Below the pieces are notes generated by a model. That model searched no databases. It was not told the origin of the DNA and was given only the letters and a program-made list of their open reading frames with translations. A DNA stretch of 64,000 bases from the NCBI RefSeq assembly GCF_029867415.1, contig NC_081185.1, positions 120,073,987 through 120,137,986 of the forward strand, written 5' to 3'. Shown here piece after piece: positions 1 through 12,429 of the stretch; the stretch's first letter is position 1, and each line of letters starts with the position of its first letter. A program made the position numbers and the translations under genes. Source of the stretch: Vicia villosa. Its lineage: Eukaryota > Streptophyta > Magnoliopsida > Fabales > Fabaceae.

Positions 1-532
1 AAGGTGATAGGTGTATGGGTTTTCTCACTTATAAAATGCTCAACCTTCACTTTTCTAAGCAATGTGGGACTTAGAACTCACACTTATTTTTCCACACAAC
101 TCACATTTGTTTCTCAACTATCTCCTCCTTAAGTGTGAGTCCATCCATTATGTTCCCCCTCAAGCGGAAGCTCTTTCATCCACATGCTTGTACTGCCATT
201 AAGAGACACCCTTATCTCGTCATGGGGACTTAAATGAGACATGCCTCCTGACCACAATGTCAAGAAGACTTTTAACACAAGGAGTCAGTCTCTTACTCGA
301 ATCAGGCTCTAATATAACTGTTGGGTCATCATTGAGGGGAAAACATTCACATTGGATTAGACACTCACCTAAAGGTTAAAAACTCACCCAAACAAGTGAG
401 TGAGACACCACATATTCATTCAAAAACTTAAGGTGATAGGTGTATGAGTTCTCTCACTTATAAAGTGCTCAAGTGAGTGGGACTTAGAACTTACACTTGT
501 TTCTCCATACAACTCACACTTGTTTCTCAACA
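1..532 (-). mobile_element. TRIM-like miniature LTR element, left end cut by window start
   Basis: Two direct copies of an LTR-like sequence are seen. The right copy is 319-532; it starts TGTTGGGTC and ends CTCAACA. The left copy is partial, from 1 to about 119. The roughly 200 bp between them has no reading frame. The sequence just before 319 (GGCTCTAATATAAC) looks like a mutated reverse complement of an initiator-tRNA-Met primer site (GCTCTGATACCA). That gives a minus-strand element with LTRs of about 214 bp. The target duplication cannot be tested because the left flank lies outside the window. Confidence 0.55.
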
Positions 533-1152
533 AAAATTACACCAAACTTATGAAGAATTCTGAACCAGTCTTGATAAATAAAATTCAATCAACCAATCAA
601 ATTCTCTCTTGTTCTTCACTTATGTGAATCAACCAACCTTAGGAAAGAAAGGGAATTGGGGTGTCAACAAAAATAAAGGAAGAAGAATTTCTGCAGAGTT
701 TCTCTCTGCTCACAAACTGTAATTTTATTTAATTATGCAACTTCTTTATACAATAATAGGGGTTACTCCCTAGTTATAGATTTAAAGTTTGCTTGCTCCC
801 TAAGCAAAGCCCAAAATACCTAATTCTGCTAACACTACAAAATTGAGCTTAAGTCAAAATCCATGTCGAGACTAACTCCTTCGACACTTCAAAAACTACA
901 AAACTTTGATATACAATAGGCTATTCGACAAAACCTTACTTCTGTCGAACAACATGCTTCGACGTAAGGAATTACATTCTCAACAAATTTGACTTAAGGA
1001 TAAAGTTTTGTGATAAAATTTTTTATAATTGCATTGAAACCAAATAGACCGGAAGGCGTCGCAAAATTCTTATTTAAAATTAAAAATACCCCATAATTGA
1101 TGAGTGAAGACACAAAATCATGAGAATTTCTAATCAACCTTGCTCCACAAAT
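533..1152. other. Intergenic DNA without recognisable gene
   Basis: AT-rich sequence with no usable reading frame on either strand. The stretch 640-1000 has a pyrimidine/purine pattern that could be an old LTR fragment, but no partner copy exists in the window. Confidence 0.4.
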
Positions 1153-2146
1153 AGGGGTGAAATCAAATCAGTTTAGATAGAGTTTTTGTAAAATAAAAGG
1201 TCTGAACCGATGATATCTCTATCGATTTGGTTTTTAATATTTTTCAAAAAAGGAACCAAACCAAACTACCCGGTTTGGTTCGATTTGGTTTGGTTCCGTT
1301 GATCGATTTATAATATTTTTTCCAAACATTATATCCATCGGTGTACTCTCCACTATCGTGGTTTTTAGAGCATTTTATGCTATCATTTTAAAAAAATACA
1401 TTTCATATAATTTATTTCATGCTCTATTTTTTCAAACAAATTACAAGTTTCTCTTAATCCATACGAAATAGTGACATGATTTCCACTGCATTACGAAATA
1501 AGTTCACTATCAAATATAAAAGTTGACACTTGGAATGAGAAGGTTGGAAAGAGATTTGAAATTTTAACAAATATAATACAACAAAACACACATTAATGAA
1601 CATGTTTCATATCTCAAACACACATCAAAACTATTTGTAACAAGTCTAGAAGTAATTTTGTTGAAGAAGAAGAAACAAAAAAGGTAAAAAATATGAAAAT
1701 TAACGAAGAGAACTTGAACACGAAGAAGACAACCATAATATATTAGAATGACAGTAAAGAGAGCAACAATTGTGGAGCACAGCGAGAGCCGTAATTCAGT
1801 GAAAGTAAGTTTTTATGACTTATGGTTTTTACTTTATATGTTTTGGAGTTTGGTTCTAGATACTTGATTTTCTCAAAGGAAGGAAATGTAAACAAAGATG
1901 GAAAATGGTTGACCGATGCAAACTTTGGACGTAATGATGAATGAAATAAAAGATTTAGAGCATAATTATTTATATTAGTTCGGTTGATCGGTTCATAAAA
2001 ACTAAAACCAATAACTAAACCAAACCGCAACAATTTTCATAGGTTTGGTTCGATTTTAGAATCAAACAAGGAATAATCAATTTAATTTCGATTTGGTTTG
2101 AATTGAATTTTGGGTTCAATTGATTTTTTATGATCCGCTTACATCC
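1153..2146. mobile_element. Possible hAT-like non-autonomous element
   Basis: The left end reads ATAGGGGTGAAATC and the right end CCGCTTACATCCATA, which resembles a decayed inverted copy of a TAGGGGTG-type hAT terminus. Inside, both ends carry repeats of the GGTTTGGTTCGATTTGG type (about 1265-1310 and 2040-2100). There is no coding capacity and no convincing target duplication. Confidence 0.35.
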
Positions 2147-2305
2147 ATATCCAAGAAAAATAATTCTTTAGCCCGAAATTCTTTAAAATTTTTTTTGAGA
2201 ATTTTCAACTATTATCTAAGAGTACAAAGATGAATCAGTTGGTCTTTATTTGGCCTAAATGTTAATTTGAAAAGTTTCATCAATGACATGCATTATCCGA
2301 ATATA

Positions 2306-2480
2306 GGGGTGACAAATGGGCATGCCCACCCCGTTTATAGACCCGCTCCACAAAAGTCAACAAGAAAACGGGACGGGACGGTAATATATAGTCGAGAGTG
2401 CGGGCCTAAAATTTTGGTCCGTCACGCAAAAAAGTGAAAGCATGGTGGGCTAAGTCCGCAGGCACTGCACTTTTTTAGTC
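2306..2480 (+). mobile_element. hAT-type terminal sequence (left end only)
   Basis: TAGGGGTGACAAATGGGC begins here. It is followed by GC-rich sequence rich in GGGC, GCCC and CGGGACGGG, the pattern seen at hAT ends elsewhere in the window (19475 and 49304). No matching right end was found, so this is either a truncated element or one whose other end has decayed. Confidence 0.4.
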
Positions 2481-2839
2481 TAAAAAATAGCACCTTTTCA
2501 CATTTATTTATTTCTTTTTTTTATATTGTTTTCTTATTTTATTTATTTAACCATTTTAACCTAGGTTGAACTTTTCATGTTCAATATGGCACGACACTTA
2601 AGTTAGCCTTTATTCCCCTTCTGTTTAGCGTAAACCCCATGAACTGAAAAGTTCTCCAAAAAATGTTAATGACAAAGGAATGGATTGATTTCAAAATCGT
2701 GTAAATGTACTAATAGTTGAGATTTTATAAAAACATTATCGCGAAAAACAACTACGGGTGTTTTATCACTTGAATAATTTTTCGTCACTAGGATATCTAG
2801 GGCTTCCTTCTTCATTTTTTTTAATTACTTTCTCACTAT

Positions 2840-3807
2840 TCATTGATTATACACGTGGAAATTTAAAAATCGCCAAGAAACACGGTAGACAAAGATGACA
2901 AGTAAAGAAAGATAAAAGTATTGGGAGCTTACCAAAAAAGACATTCCTCTTTCCTTGGTGTTAGTGTCCATCGACAAAAGAGTTTCAATGAGCCTCTTTG
3001 AAGGTTTTCTTGAGGCTTTGTCTCGCGGAACAACCCCTTCGACATAACCCAACTCTTTAAAGAAAGTGACTAATCGTTTCTTTAGGTAAAAATCCTCCTG
3101 GGACAGATCATCCTCTTGGTAGATACATGACATGTTCCTTGTTAAGATGTGGCCTTGGCTATAGAACATACGAAATAAATTTGTACATCAATATTCTGGT
3201 TCAGATTCTATGGTACAAGATTTTGCGTGAGCCTCGTGTCATCGGAATACACTTCGAAGTAACGGGTAACCAACATCAACGTAATTAAACCCCAACCATG
3301 CGCATGATTTTTTGTACTGTTATGAACCTTGAAAAGGTGGAAGAAGAGTGACAAATATGACTTTTCCCCCTCAGTAGTCACACCAGTACTAGAATACTTT
3401 GATGAAAGACCAACTCACAGGAATCAATCGTGAATGAGAAATCATTAGATGGTTTAGAACTCCAACTATGAAATTGTTGAAAGGCAATCCGGGACCCATA
3501 ATCGAAAAATATGCATTCACAAAAAGGTATGATGCACCTGCCATATTTGCTGCATATCTTTTTCATCTTTGGCTAGGATCAATACAAGCCAGTCATATGA
3601 GGGACCCACATCAAAGAAAGCCCTATCAATGTTACCTTCGCGAGGAAAAATAGAAGTGGCCGCCAAAATTTCTGGATCTACACATGCATGTGAAATGTCT
3701 TCCTTCACTTTTCGACGCATATTAGATACTACCCCATTAGTTAAGAAGATGGTGTGTTGCAAAGAATGCCTATAATGAAAGAACAAAAGTAATGAGCAAG
3801 GTAACAA
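2840..3807 (-). pseudogene. Decayed transposon-type protein gene
   Basis: Three minus-strand frames lie head to tail (3807-3517, 3566-3378, 3169-2840) with stops and shifts between them. Recognisable stretches include FFDYGSRIAFQQF and EDFYLKKRLVTFFKELGY. The first is reminiscent of the family described as putative gypsy-type transposon proteins in plants (FF.YG.R.PF..F), but the match is by eye and weak. No intact start-to-stop product can be proposed. Nothing in the flanks identifies the parent element. Confidence 0.3.
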
Positions 3808-5143
<1,336 letters not shown>

Positions 5144-5199
5144 TCTACAATATAAGAAAATTTAATGCTCTGGAAAAGACCAAAATGCCCTGCTGCCTT

Positions 5200-5640
5200 A
5201 ATAATGCTCCACGTGGATTGCTTCAACAACTTCCTTTCATTTTGATTCTGTGACATACCTCCACGTCGTCTTCTACTTTTCGTTTCTCATTTCTAATTTT
5301 TGGGATTTCAAATTTTGAATCTGACTGCTTTAACTTTTAGGGTTTCTCATTTCTAATTCCATATCCACTTTGTGAACTATTCTTTCCCCTCTCACCTGTC
5401 AAAAATCTCTAAACTATTTTCCTCTTTTCTCTCTCACGAATCTTCTCCTGATTCTTTGTTCTTTCTTTTTTACTCATGTTTACCGTTCATGTTCGATATT
5501 GAGTTTCGAATGACTTCGATTTTGTTTTTGATTTAGTATTTGTTGTTTTAGGTTTGGTGATGTGGGCTCACGCGGGATGGGAAGATTCGATGGCGGTGCG
5601 ATTTCCGATGGCACGTGCGGCGCCTTCGTGACCTAAAAAG
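5200..5640 (+). other. Possible captured 5' UTR/first-exon region
   Basis: Pyrimidine-rich sequence (5270-5480) resembles a plant 5' UTR. It is followed by an ATG at about 5559 that opens only 24 codons, closed by TGA near 5631. No family is recognised. It may be the start of a captured gene whose remaining exons are lost. Confidence 0.25.
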
Positions 5641-7277
5641 GAAGTCGGAAACTGATGGTAACCTTTTGACACTACAAGTTGAAACTCAGAAAATTGAACC
5701 GGATCGGAATTGCTTTGGTGAAAAAAAATGACTGTGTAGCTGTGGGAAGACCAGATAGGTATTGAGTGAGTAGATCTTGATTCTTCAAGGTACAACAAAA
5801 TTTGGTTCCTATTAATGTAAGTAATGTTTATTCTCTATAATATCCTATCTCCTGAGGCTCAAACTGCTTTATGTGATTATTTCATGTGTAGATTTTGAAC
5901 TTTTAGGTTTTGTTATTAACCATTCATGTGCTTTGATTATTGGTTTAGTTATTAAATATTTTTTAATGACTGTTGTTGTTGATTTTAACAAACCATTCTT
6001 TGTAATGGACCTATTCTTTCCAGGGTTGGCACTACATGTATTGGATGGTGCTACTTGATTCAATATGTTGCAATGAATCAGGTAAGTTTGAGCATCAATT
6101 TGTTACATTGAGTTTTCAAACTCTATCAAACATGAATGTAGTCCTATCTTGAAACTGTGATGAGAAAGAAATTTAACATACATAAAATTACTTGTAGGTC
6201 ACTCTGGTGTTGTTGCCACAATTCTTGGAAAAATGGATATCAATGCACGGTGAATGAAGAATGAGTTTTATGAATACCTTGTGAGTTCATGGAAAAGTGT
6301 TTTGAAAATATTTTTCTATCTTCCCAGCTTTCTTATTTTTTGTAATTTAGCTTGATAACATGAATGAATGATTCTTAACGGGTGCAAAAAATATGGAAGG
6401 TTTGAGAGAATTGTAGATAGTTTTGTAAAGAAAGGATCTTAGTAGCACTTGGCATCATGCTTAGTATGTATCTATTATGTTAGTTATTAATTGATCAATA
6501 AGGTTTTTTCATAAACATCTATATTGAATGTATTTATGTGCCTTTCACTTATTATAATATTGTTCTGAATTTTAAGATTTTGTATAAATTTGTCCAGATA
6601 TGTTATTAAGTGTGTCTGCAGTAATTTTTTCATGCTGACCATTAATGATCACGAGTTGGTTTGATCTAGATTTGTAATGTTTTTCTTTACCACAACTGGT
6701 TCTACTAAGGATGGAAACCAAAACCAACTGGTTCTATTAAGGATTGGAAACTAAAACCAACTGGTTCTATAATATTGGTAAAGTTCTTACAGGATCTTGG
6801 GACTGCAACATCAGTGGAAAGCTGCATGATTATCTTCAGACTATGACATTATTAAAACACTTGTAATTACTTACTTGCAGCATTTTATTTTTCTATAGCT
6901 AACAATTATAATTTCTTTTGTTAAGTTTAACTTATGTAAAGCAGAACAAAAAGAAATGTTGCAGGGTTACTTAGTTCTCCTCTCATGGATGCCTGTTTAT
7001 TTCAAAAGCGTTACTACACGGTACTCTTGAATTACTAAAGTTGGGAGCATTATCAAAAATTCAAATATTTACAAATAAGTATGAGAGCATCTTCAATTAT
7101 ATTGGATATACACGAGTCAGTAATATCGTCGAACGAACCAATGTTTAACTGTGTATATTATAGGTTGCTTAATGTTTCAAAGTGTCAATGTAGCAAACAA
7201 GTTATTCAGACATGTTTGCTTCTCCCAACTGCTCATTCCCTCAATCTTTTTACAGTATGTACTTATAAATCTTGCAG
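5641..7277. other. Non-coding interior of the Helitron-like segment
   Basis: AT-rich, intron-like sequence. A short local repeat (AAACCAACTGGTTCTA) occurs two to three times near 6700-6770. No reading frame is supported. Confidence 0.4.
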
Positions 7278-7419
7278 AAGAGAGTGGATGATCTGTTATC
7301 TGTTGGTCTTACTAAGGAGCACCGAGAATCTGCAACAATGTTCGCAAATGTTGTTGGTTCTCAAGTTATATCCCAGCTTAATGCATCAAACACCAGCCTG
7401 GATATTATTGAAATTATAG
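7278..7419 (+). pseudogene. Captured exon of an unrecognised host gene
   Basis: A 142-nt open stretch is bounded by a good acceptor (CTTGCAG) and donor (GTTAGT). It encodes a peptide beginning KRVDDLLSVGLTKEHRESAT and ending SLDIIEII. The frame is continuous and looks like real coding sequence, rich in charged and aliphatic residues, but I do not recognise the protein. The next exon-like block belongs to a different gene (HD-ZIP III), so this is probably a transduplicated fragment. Confidence 0.45.
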
Positions 7420-7587
7420 GTTAGTGTGGGTTATACTTTTCTCCTGTTTATTACTTAGATTCACCTGTTTCTTACAAGTATAACATGTTTTAATGCAGCT
7501 GTTTATTTTCAAGTTCTGCCAAGATTTCCTTACATTTGTCATAGTTTATCGATACACTTAGTGATTATGATAAAATTTAATCTGCAG

Positions 7588-7879
7588 AGGATTCAACGAT
7601 GCTGTTAATGGATTCAATGATGATGATTGGTCTGTCGTGCACTACAACAGAGATGATGAGTGGTCTGTTGTGCACTGTGACGGCGACACACATACAATTT
7701 CAATGAATTCAATCAAGCATCTGAGCAGCATTTCTGATCCAACAAGTTCCCTTTCACTTTTTGGAGGGATTATCTATGCCAAAGCTTCAATGTTACTCTT
7801 TGTAGATCGTGAATGGTTTGGCATTTCAACAATGGTGAAAACCAGATCAACATACTCACTTAGTTGCTTGTCTGAGTAA
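7588..7879 (+). pseudogene. HD-ZIP III (REVOLUTA/ATHB15-like) gene fragment
   Basis: After an acceptor (TCTGCAG) the frame gives RGFNDAVNGFNDDDWS, close to the hallmark that follows the START region of class III HD-ZIP factors (RGFNDAVNGFTDDGWS). Downstream comes YAKASMLL, matching the family's CAKASMLL. A short internal duplication (DDDWSVVHYNRDDEWSVVHC) has been introduced. The frame ends at a stop near 7879. Neither homeodomain, leucine zipper nor START domain is present, so this is a fragment that cannot act as a transcription factor by itself. The family match is by recall. Confidence 0.6.
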
Positions 7880-8194
7880 TTTTCTGAGTCGTGTTCAACC
7901 AAATTATTTTGCTACATGTGAAAACCAGATTAGTAGACACACATCCTTATGTTCATCACGTAAATGATTTGTCATTCGGAATGGACTTGAAGTAGATAAG
8001 GTGGATGGGGATACTGCAGGTATGAATCGAAATTTTGTGTTCTCGCAAGTTCAAGTTGTGAAACCAATCAATAAATTGTAGAACATTATAGAAAATTCAT
8101 GGAACAACTTCTTTCTCAGGGAGATCATAAGCATGTAAATGATAAATAGGCTATTGTATGTATTTTTATGATAAATGATATTTAAAAATTTTAG

Positions 8195-8451
8195 GAAGCA
8201 TTTCATACATCGTGAGGCTTCTTATTCATTGGAAAAATCAGTTCGGGATACTACTAGAAGAAAGCATGATGATTCGAAAGGCATGTCGTCGTTTTCTGGA
8301 TCGTCAAAAAGATCGCGGGTGCAGAATCGATTACAGAATATGTTTTTCTCGGTTGATGGATGCAACACGGATCTTAGTGATTGTAGAGAGTATCATAAGC
8401 GACATAGAGTTTGCGAAAAACATTCGAAAACTTCTGTTGTTTTTGTTGGAG
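8195..8451 (+). pseudogene. SPL (SBP-box) first-half fragment
   Basis: Acceptor TTTTAG precedes an open stretch encoding SGSSKRSRVQNRLQ, then SVDGCNTDLSDCREYHKRHR and VCEKHSKTSVVFVGG, followed by donor GTAAGC. This is the N-terminal half of an SBP DNA-binding domain, and the donor lies where SPL genes normally have their conserved intron. The usual first zinc cysteine (C.VDGC) is replaced by Phe (FSVDGC). The second half of the domain (QRFCQQCSRFH) is not found downstream, so no functional SBP domain can form. Same strand and segment as the HD-ZIP III fragment. Confidence 0.7.
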
Positions 8452-9420
8452 GTAAGCAGTAAGGATTCTGTCAAAAATGTAGCAGGTATATTAATTGAAG
8501 TTGTTTGTTTCGGATATATAGTTTATGCAATTTCGTTGAAGTAAATATGCGAATTAGTCCTTGAAAGTGTAAGCATCGGTCAATTTGACTTACATTTTAC
8601 TATTTTGCTTGGTTGTTGTTGTCGGTGCCCAGTGTCGTATCGATGTCGGTGTCTGAGCCAATGACTACTGTTAGAATTTATGCTTCTTTTTGTCATTATT
8701 TTTTGAAATTACGCTTAATATAAAATTTTACATTTACTTGCCTTAGGTCCTTGAATCATGCACTTTGGTAACCGTCAGACATATGTGAGTGAATCCTATA
8801 ATAAGAAACATTTGGCCTGCAACTGCAATAACTGAAGCTGAACCAGGTTACGACCATCAGGATTGTAGATTATTAGATGTAAACGAGTGTAGTGGACAAC
8901 AACGTCTTTAAATGGTCTATAATGATTAATGATATACATGGTTATTTGATTTATTTTGGTTGTGGTTGGAAACAAAAATTATGACTTTATACACAATGAC
9001 TTTGTATCCAAAAGTCAAATATGTATTATGAAGATTTACTATAATCATTTGAATTACATCAAAAATATACTATACGTCTTTATTAATGAATTGTATATCT
9101 TGCATTTTGTTGAAATTTATTAGACTTTATAATCATTTGAGATATCTTCCAAAACCTATAAAGCTTTTTTCATACTTAATAGTGTTACTAAATACTTAAT
9201 AGTTGTTTGTCTATATTTATTTTTTGATAAACAAAAATGAGATTTTTGACAAAATTTATTATTATAAAGGAAATATGAAATAATAATTTATTTACTTATA
9301 ATTACATATATTTAAAAATGATGATTTCGATGTTGAAAATAGTATTTTACTAAGATGATAATTTTAATTTTTTTTATAATATCAAATTAAAATAATTACA
9401 ATAGGAACGTGAAGTGACTG
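8452..9420. other. Non-coding interior of the Helitron-like segment
   Basis: AT-rich sequence with no supported coding region. No continuation of the SBP domain is found. Confidence 0.4.
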
Positions 9421-9504
9421 TTCAAAATATTGAATATTAACGGGACTGTCAAATTACTGATCAGAATATTGAACATTAATGAGAACATAAAGTTATTGAT
9501 TAAA

Positions 9505-9735
9505 ATATTTAATTATTATTTTTTCACGGGTACCAGATATTTTTCTATACATTCAATTATTATTTTTTTCACGTGTACCAGACATTTTTCTATACATTTA
9601 ATTATTATTTTTTCACATGTACCAAACATTTTTCTATATATTCAATTATTATTTTTTAACGGGTATCAGATATTTTTCTATATATTCAATTATTATTTTT
9701 TAACGGGTATCAGATATTTTTCTATTAAAAAATAA
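9505..9735 (+). repeat. 44-46 bp tandem repeat, Helitron subterminal array
   Basis: Five units of about 45 bp, each containing TTATTATTTTTTCACGGG, then TACCAGATATTTTTCTATA. The same unit occurs in reverse orientation next to the Helitron 3' end at 37849 (about 37925-37975), linking the two elements to one family. Confidence 0.8.
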
Positions 9736-9759
9736 AAATTTAATACAAATGCGCGTCCC

Positions 9760-9795
9760 GTACCAGAACCCGTGCGGACGCACGGATTTTTCTTT
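9760..9795 (+). other. Helitron-type 3' hairpin, CTAG lost
   Basis: ACCCGTGCGGACGCACGG forms a short stem-loop, the 3'-terminal hairpin pattern seen with CTAG at 18352, 37849, 45480 and 51550. Here the following TTTTTCTTTAATT has no CTRR terminus, so the end is mutated. Confidence 0.55.
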
Positions 9796-9803
9796 AATTA
9801 TTT

Positions 9804-10225
9804 TATTATTTCTTTTACATAATCCATCAAACCCATTTCTCTTTTATGGAAAATCATTTTTTATATATCATTAAACATGTAATTAATTATATTTTTTCTT
9901 TTACGATTTATTAAATTTTTGCATTTCGATTGATTATTACAAATTGTGTTTTTTCCGACAATCTAATATCTTTATTGTCAACTAATATTATCTGTAAAAA
10001 TAAATCGCATATCCGACCCGAACCCGTGTGTACCTACAAATTTGTTATTAGTTGAAAATGAAAAAACAAACATTTATTTACAAATATGACAAAATATTAT
10101 ATAATAGAGGAAAATTAGTGTTTCATGATTAAGAGATATTATCTCCATACAATGTTGTTTAATATTTAATGGTGCATTATTTATCATCACCAACAAAAGA
10201 ATCTTATACGTTTATTTTCCCCTAA
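9804..10225 (+). repeat. 423-bp direct repeat, copy 2
   Basis: Near-identical to 4721-5143. It continues into TATATTTAAC, so the right flank looks like an unoccupied A|T site compared with copy 1, which is followed directly by TCTACAATATAAG. Confidence 0.9.
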
Positions 10226-10499
10226 TATATTTAACAAATAAAACAAACTAAGACCCACGTGCGATAACCAACAAAGAGAGAAGAGAATAAAATATCAAAA
10301 AATGGGGTTTTATATATATATTCAATTCAATTGTTGAACAACTAAAAGTTATGACCATTTACACAACTCAAAGGCTCTTGAAGTTTCACCGAAGTGACCT
10401 TGAAAGGAATATTTATTTAAAAAATGAATAACATCACGCGGTTTCAATGTCATTTTTTGAATATACAATTGCATAACAAGAGTTGTTTTGTTGCTATAC

Positions 10500-10582
10500 A
10501 TAAAAAGTTTGTAGTATATATAGAGCTATATCCCTTAGTGTCAGTTACTCTCTAAACGGTAATCTTTATTTAGATCCAAAAC
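10500..10582 (+). promoter_or_regulatory. TATA box and 5' leader of the ERF gene
   Basis: A TATATATA-type box at about 10514-10523 lies roughly 60-70 bp before the ATG, a normal plant spacing for a short leader. The ATG context is AAAACATGGCT. The native promoter available before the transposon-derived repeat is only about 350 bp (10226-10582). Confidence 0.6.
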
Positions 10583-11218
10583 ATGGCTTCTACCACCAAT
10601 GATCCAGATTTTGCATTTTTGGAACATGTTCAAGAATACCTTCTTTGTGATGATTCCAGTTTTCAAACATCTTATCAATCTTTTTCAAGCCCTAAGAGTG
10701 ATAGTGATTCAGACAAATCTGTAGGGGCTGTTGAGGTTAGCGTAGCTCCTGTGTCATGGAAGCGGTACAAGGGCGTGAGGCGTAGGCCGTGGGGGAAGTT
10801 TGCGGCGGAGATCAGAGATCCAAAAAAGAATGGCGCTAGGGTTTGGTTAGGGACTTATTTGACCGAGGAAGAAGCAGCTTTGGCTTATGAGAAAGCTGCT
10901 TTCAAGATGCGTGGTCATAAAGCCAAGGTTAATTTTCCCCACCTTATTGGCAACGACGTGTCTATGTTAGATACGTCAGAGCCAAAAAGGGAGGTGGTTT
11001 TGAAACGGGACTCACCCGAGCCTTCTTCGTCTGAGGGAAGTTGTGAGTCATCGTCACCGGGGTCAAAGAGGAGGAGGGGTATGGCTGACCTACTTAACAA
11101 ATTAGCCAAGAATAGAAGTCAAGCCATGGTGGTTGAAATTGGAAAGATCTCACAGGAAAATGACTTTGAGCAATGGGTGAATGAGTTGAGTGATTGCACT
11201 CTAATCTGGAGCTCCTAG
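10583..11218 (+). CDS. ERF-subfamily AP2/ERF transcription factor
   Basis: Intact single-exon gene of 211 residues. The AP2 domain spans about residues 61-121 ([19 protein letters not shown] then [19 protein letters not shown] and NFPHL). The ERF-diagnostic Ala and Asp are present in AAEIRD, rather than the DREB Val/Glu pair, so GCC-box-type DNA binding in the nucleus is expected. The flanks resemble group IX ERFs (ERF1A/ERF2/ERF13-like): an acidic, Ser-rich N-terminus (residues 10-50), a Ser-rich linker, a basic SKRRRG stretch near 161-166 that could serve nuclear import, and a C-terminus ending [14 protein letters not shown]. Length is normal for the family. The start is supported by context and by the TATA box upstream. 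Exact orthology needs a tree. This is the only intact host gene in the window. Confidence 0.93.
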   Translation: MASTTNDPDFAFLEHVQEYLLCDDSSFQTSYQSFSSPKSDSDSDKSVGAVEVSVAPVSWKRYKGVRRRPWGKFAAEIRDPKKNGARVWLGTYLTEEEAALAYEKAAFKMRGHKAKVNFPHLIGNDVSMLDTSEPKREVVLKRDSPEPSSSEGSCESSSPGSKRRRGMADLLNKLAKNRSQAMVVEIGKISQENDFEQWVNELSDCTLIWSS

Positions 11219-12429
11219 AGTAGTTTTGTTAATTTTATGTTTTCTTTTGATTTGTGCAGTTTCTTAATATTTTTTTGCATTACCCGGTTGATATTAATGG
11301 GGTGATGTTTGAGCAAAACTACAACAATTAATGTTGTTATTTTTCCAAAAGAACGTTTCTTTTGGATTTGATGTTAAGTTGCAAAAAGAAAGAAAGCATA
11401 TTAGAGATGCACAAATTCAATTTATCTCTAAGGGAATACTTATATGCGTACCAAACCGATACTTACTTCTTCGATCTGTCGTAATTAACATCACTTTCAC
11501 TTGAATATTATGGTGTTGGGTTATACGAGGAAAAGAATAACTATAAATAAATAGAATTTGATATTATCATATTGATACAAAGACAAGACCTTTTTTTAAT
11601 TGCAATATTATGTTGTTGGATTATAAGAGGAAAAGAATAACCAAATACACAACACGACTGTATGCCAAATTATAATATGAAATCTCCCCTTAAGTAAACT
11701 TTCACTCCTAGAGATTAAAAAAAAACTCAAATAGTAAACTAAAATCCTTAGGGAGAACTCAAATAGTAAACTAAGATCATTGCGGAGAATTTAGTGCATT
11801 CCGGTCACTTAAAGGTCCTACATTAGGTACTAGAGACTAGATTATGAGTAACAAATAGATGTAAGGAAGTATCTAACGAATCCCACACAAAATACAAGAG
11901 AGACCCTCTGGTCCAAAAAAATATTCCACTTGAATAAATTGTCTCTTAAAGGAATCTATCCAGCAATAGCTGCTAAGAAAAGATCATCATTTTAGAGGGA
12001 GCTCAACTATCTCAAATGAACACAATAGTTAGTTTCTGTCTAGCTAATTTTCTCTCGGAGAGAGGAGGAACGTCTGATTAGGCTAAATACATGGATGCCA
12101 CTAAAAAGAGACCATCGCTGGAATGTTTCCATACCCAATTATCACTCTCCACATTAAACTGAAATTCTTGGAAGATTGAAAAGAAATAAGTGATCGGATT
12201 CGTGGAGAAAGAACAATCTCTTCCATCTAAGATTCTAAGAAATCCTCCCCTTTATAAACCTTTCAATTTCATTCACCAATGCTTCATGAAATTGGAAAAT
12301 GAAATAAGGTCTCTAAAACCTAAACACAAAAAGCCTCCCTTATTTAGGATCTTCCCATGAGTAAGTTTGAAGACCTAATCAAAACATTCTTAATCACCCC
12401 TCTCTCAAACTAGTTTAAATTATCCTTTT
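11219..12429. other. 3' flank of ERF gene and intergenic DNA
   Basis: The AT-rich 3' UTR runs into non-coding DNA. A roughly 38-bp sequence (TATTATGGTGTTGGGTTATA and following) is duplicated about 100 bp apart (11505-11543, 11604-11641). The part after about 11900 may be the decayed 3' end of the LINE fragment that follows. Confidence 0.4.

Larger units (their letters stand above)
5144..9795 (+). mobile_element. Helitron-like element carrying host gene fragments
   Basis: The proposed 5' end is TCTACAATATAAG at 5144, after an A, as expected for A|T insertion. The same start, followed later by a shared CCACGTGGA, occurs at the 5' end of the minus-strand Helitron at 43628. The proposed 3' region has a tandem subterminal array (9505-9735) and a GC-rich hairpin (9766-9784) like other Helitron tails in the window, but the final CTAG is lost. 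Plus-strand exon-like fragments of different host genes lie inside (7278-7419, 7588-7879, 8195-8451). No Rep/helicase gene is present, so it is non-autonomous. The 3' border could instead be 10225 if the 423-bp repeat belongs to the element. Confidence 0.5.
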
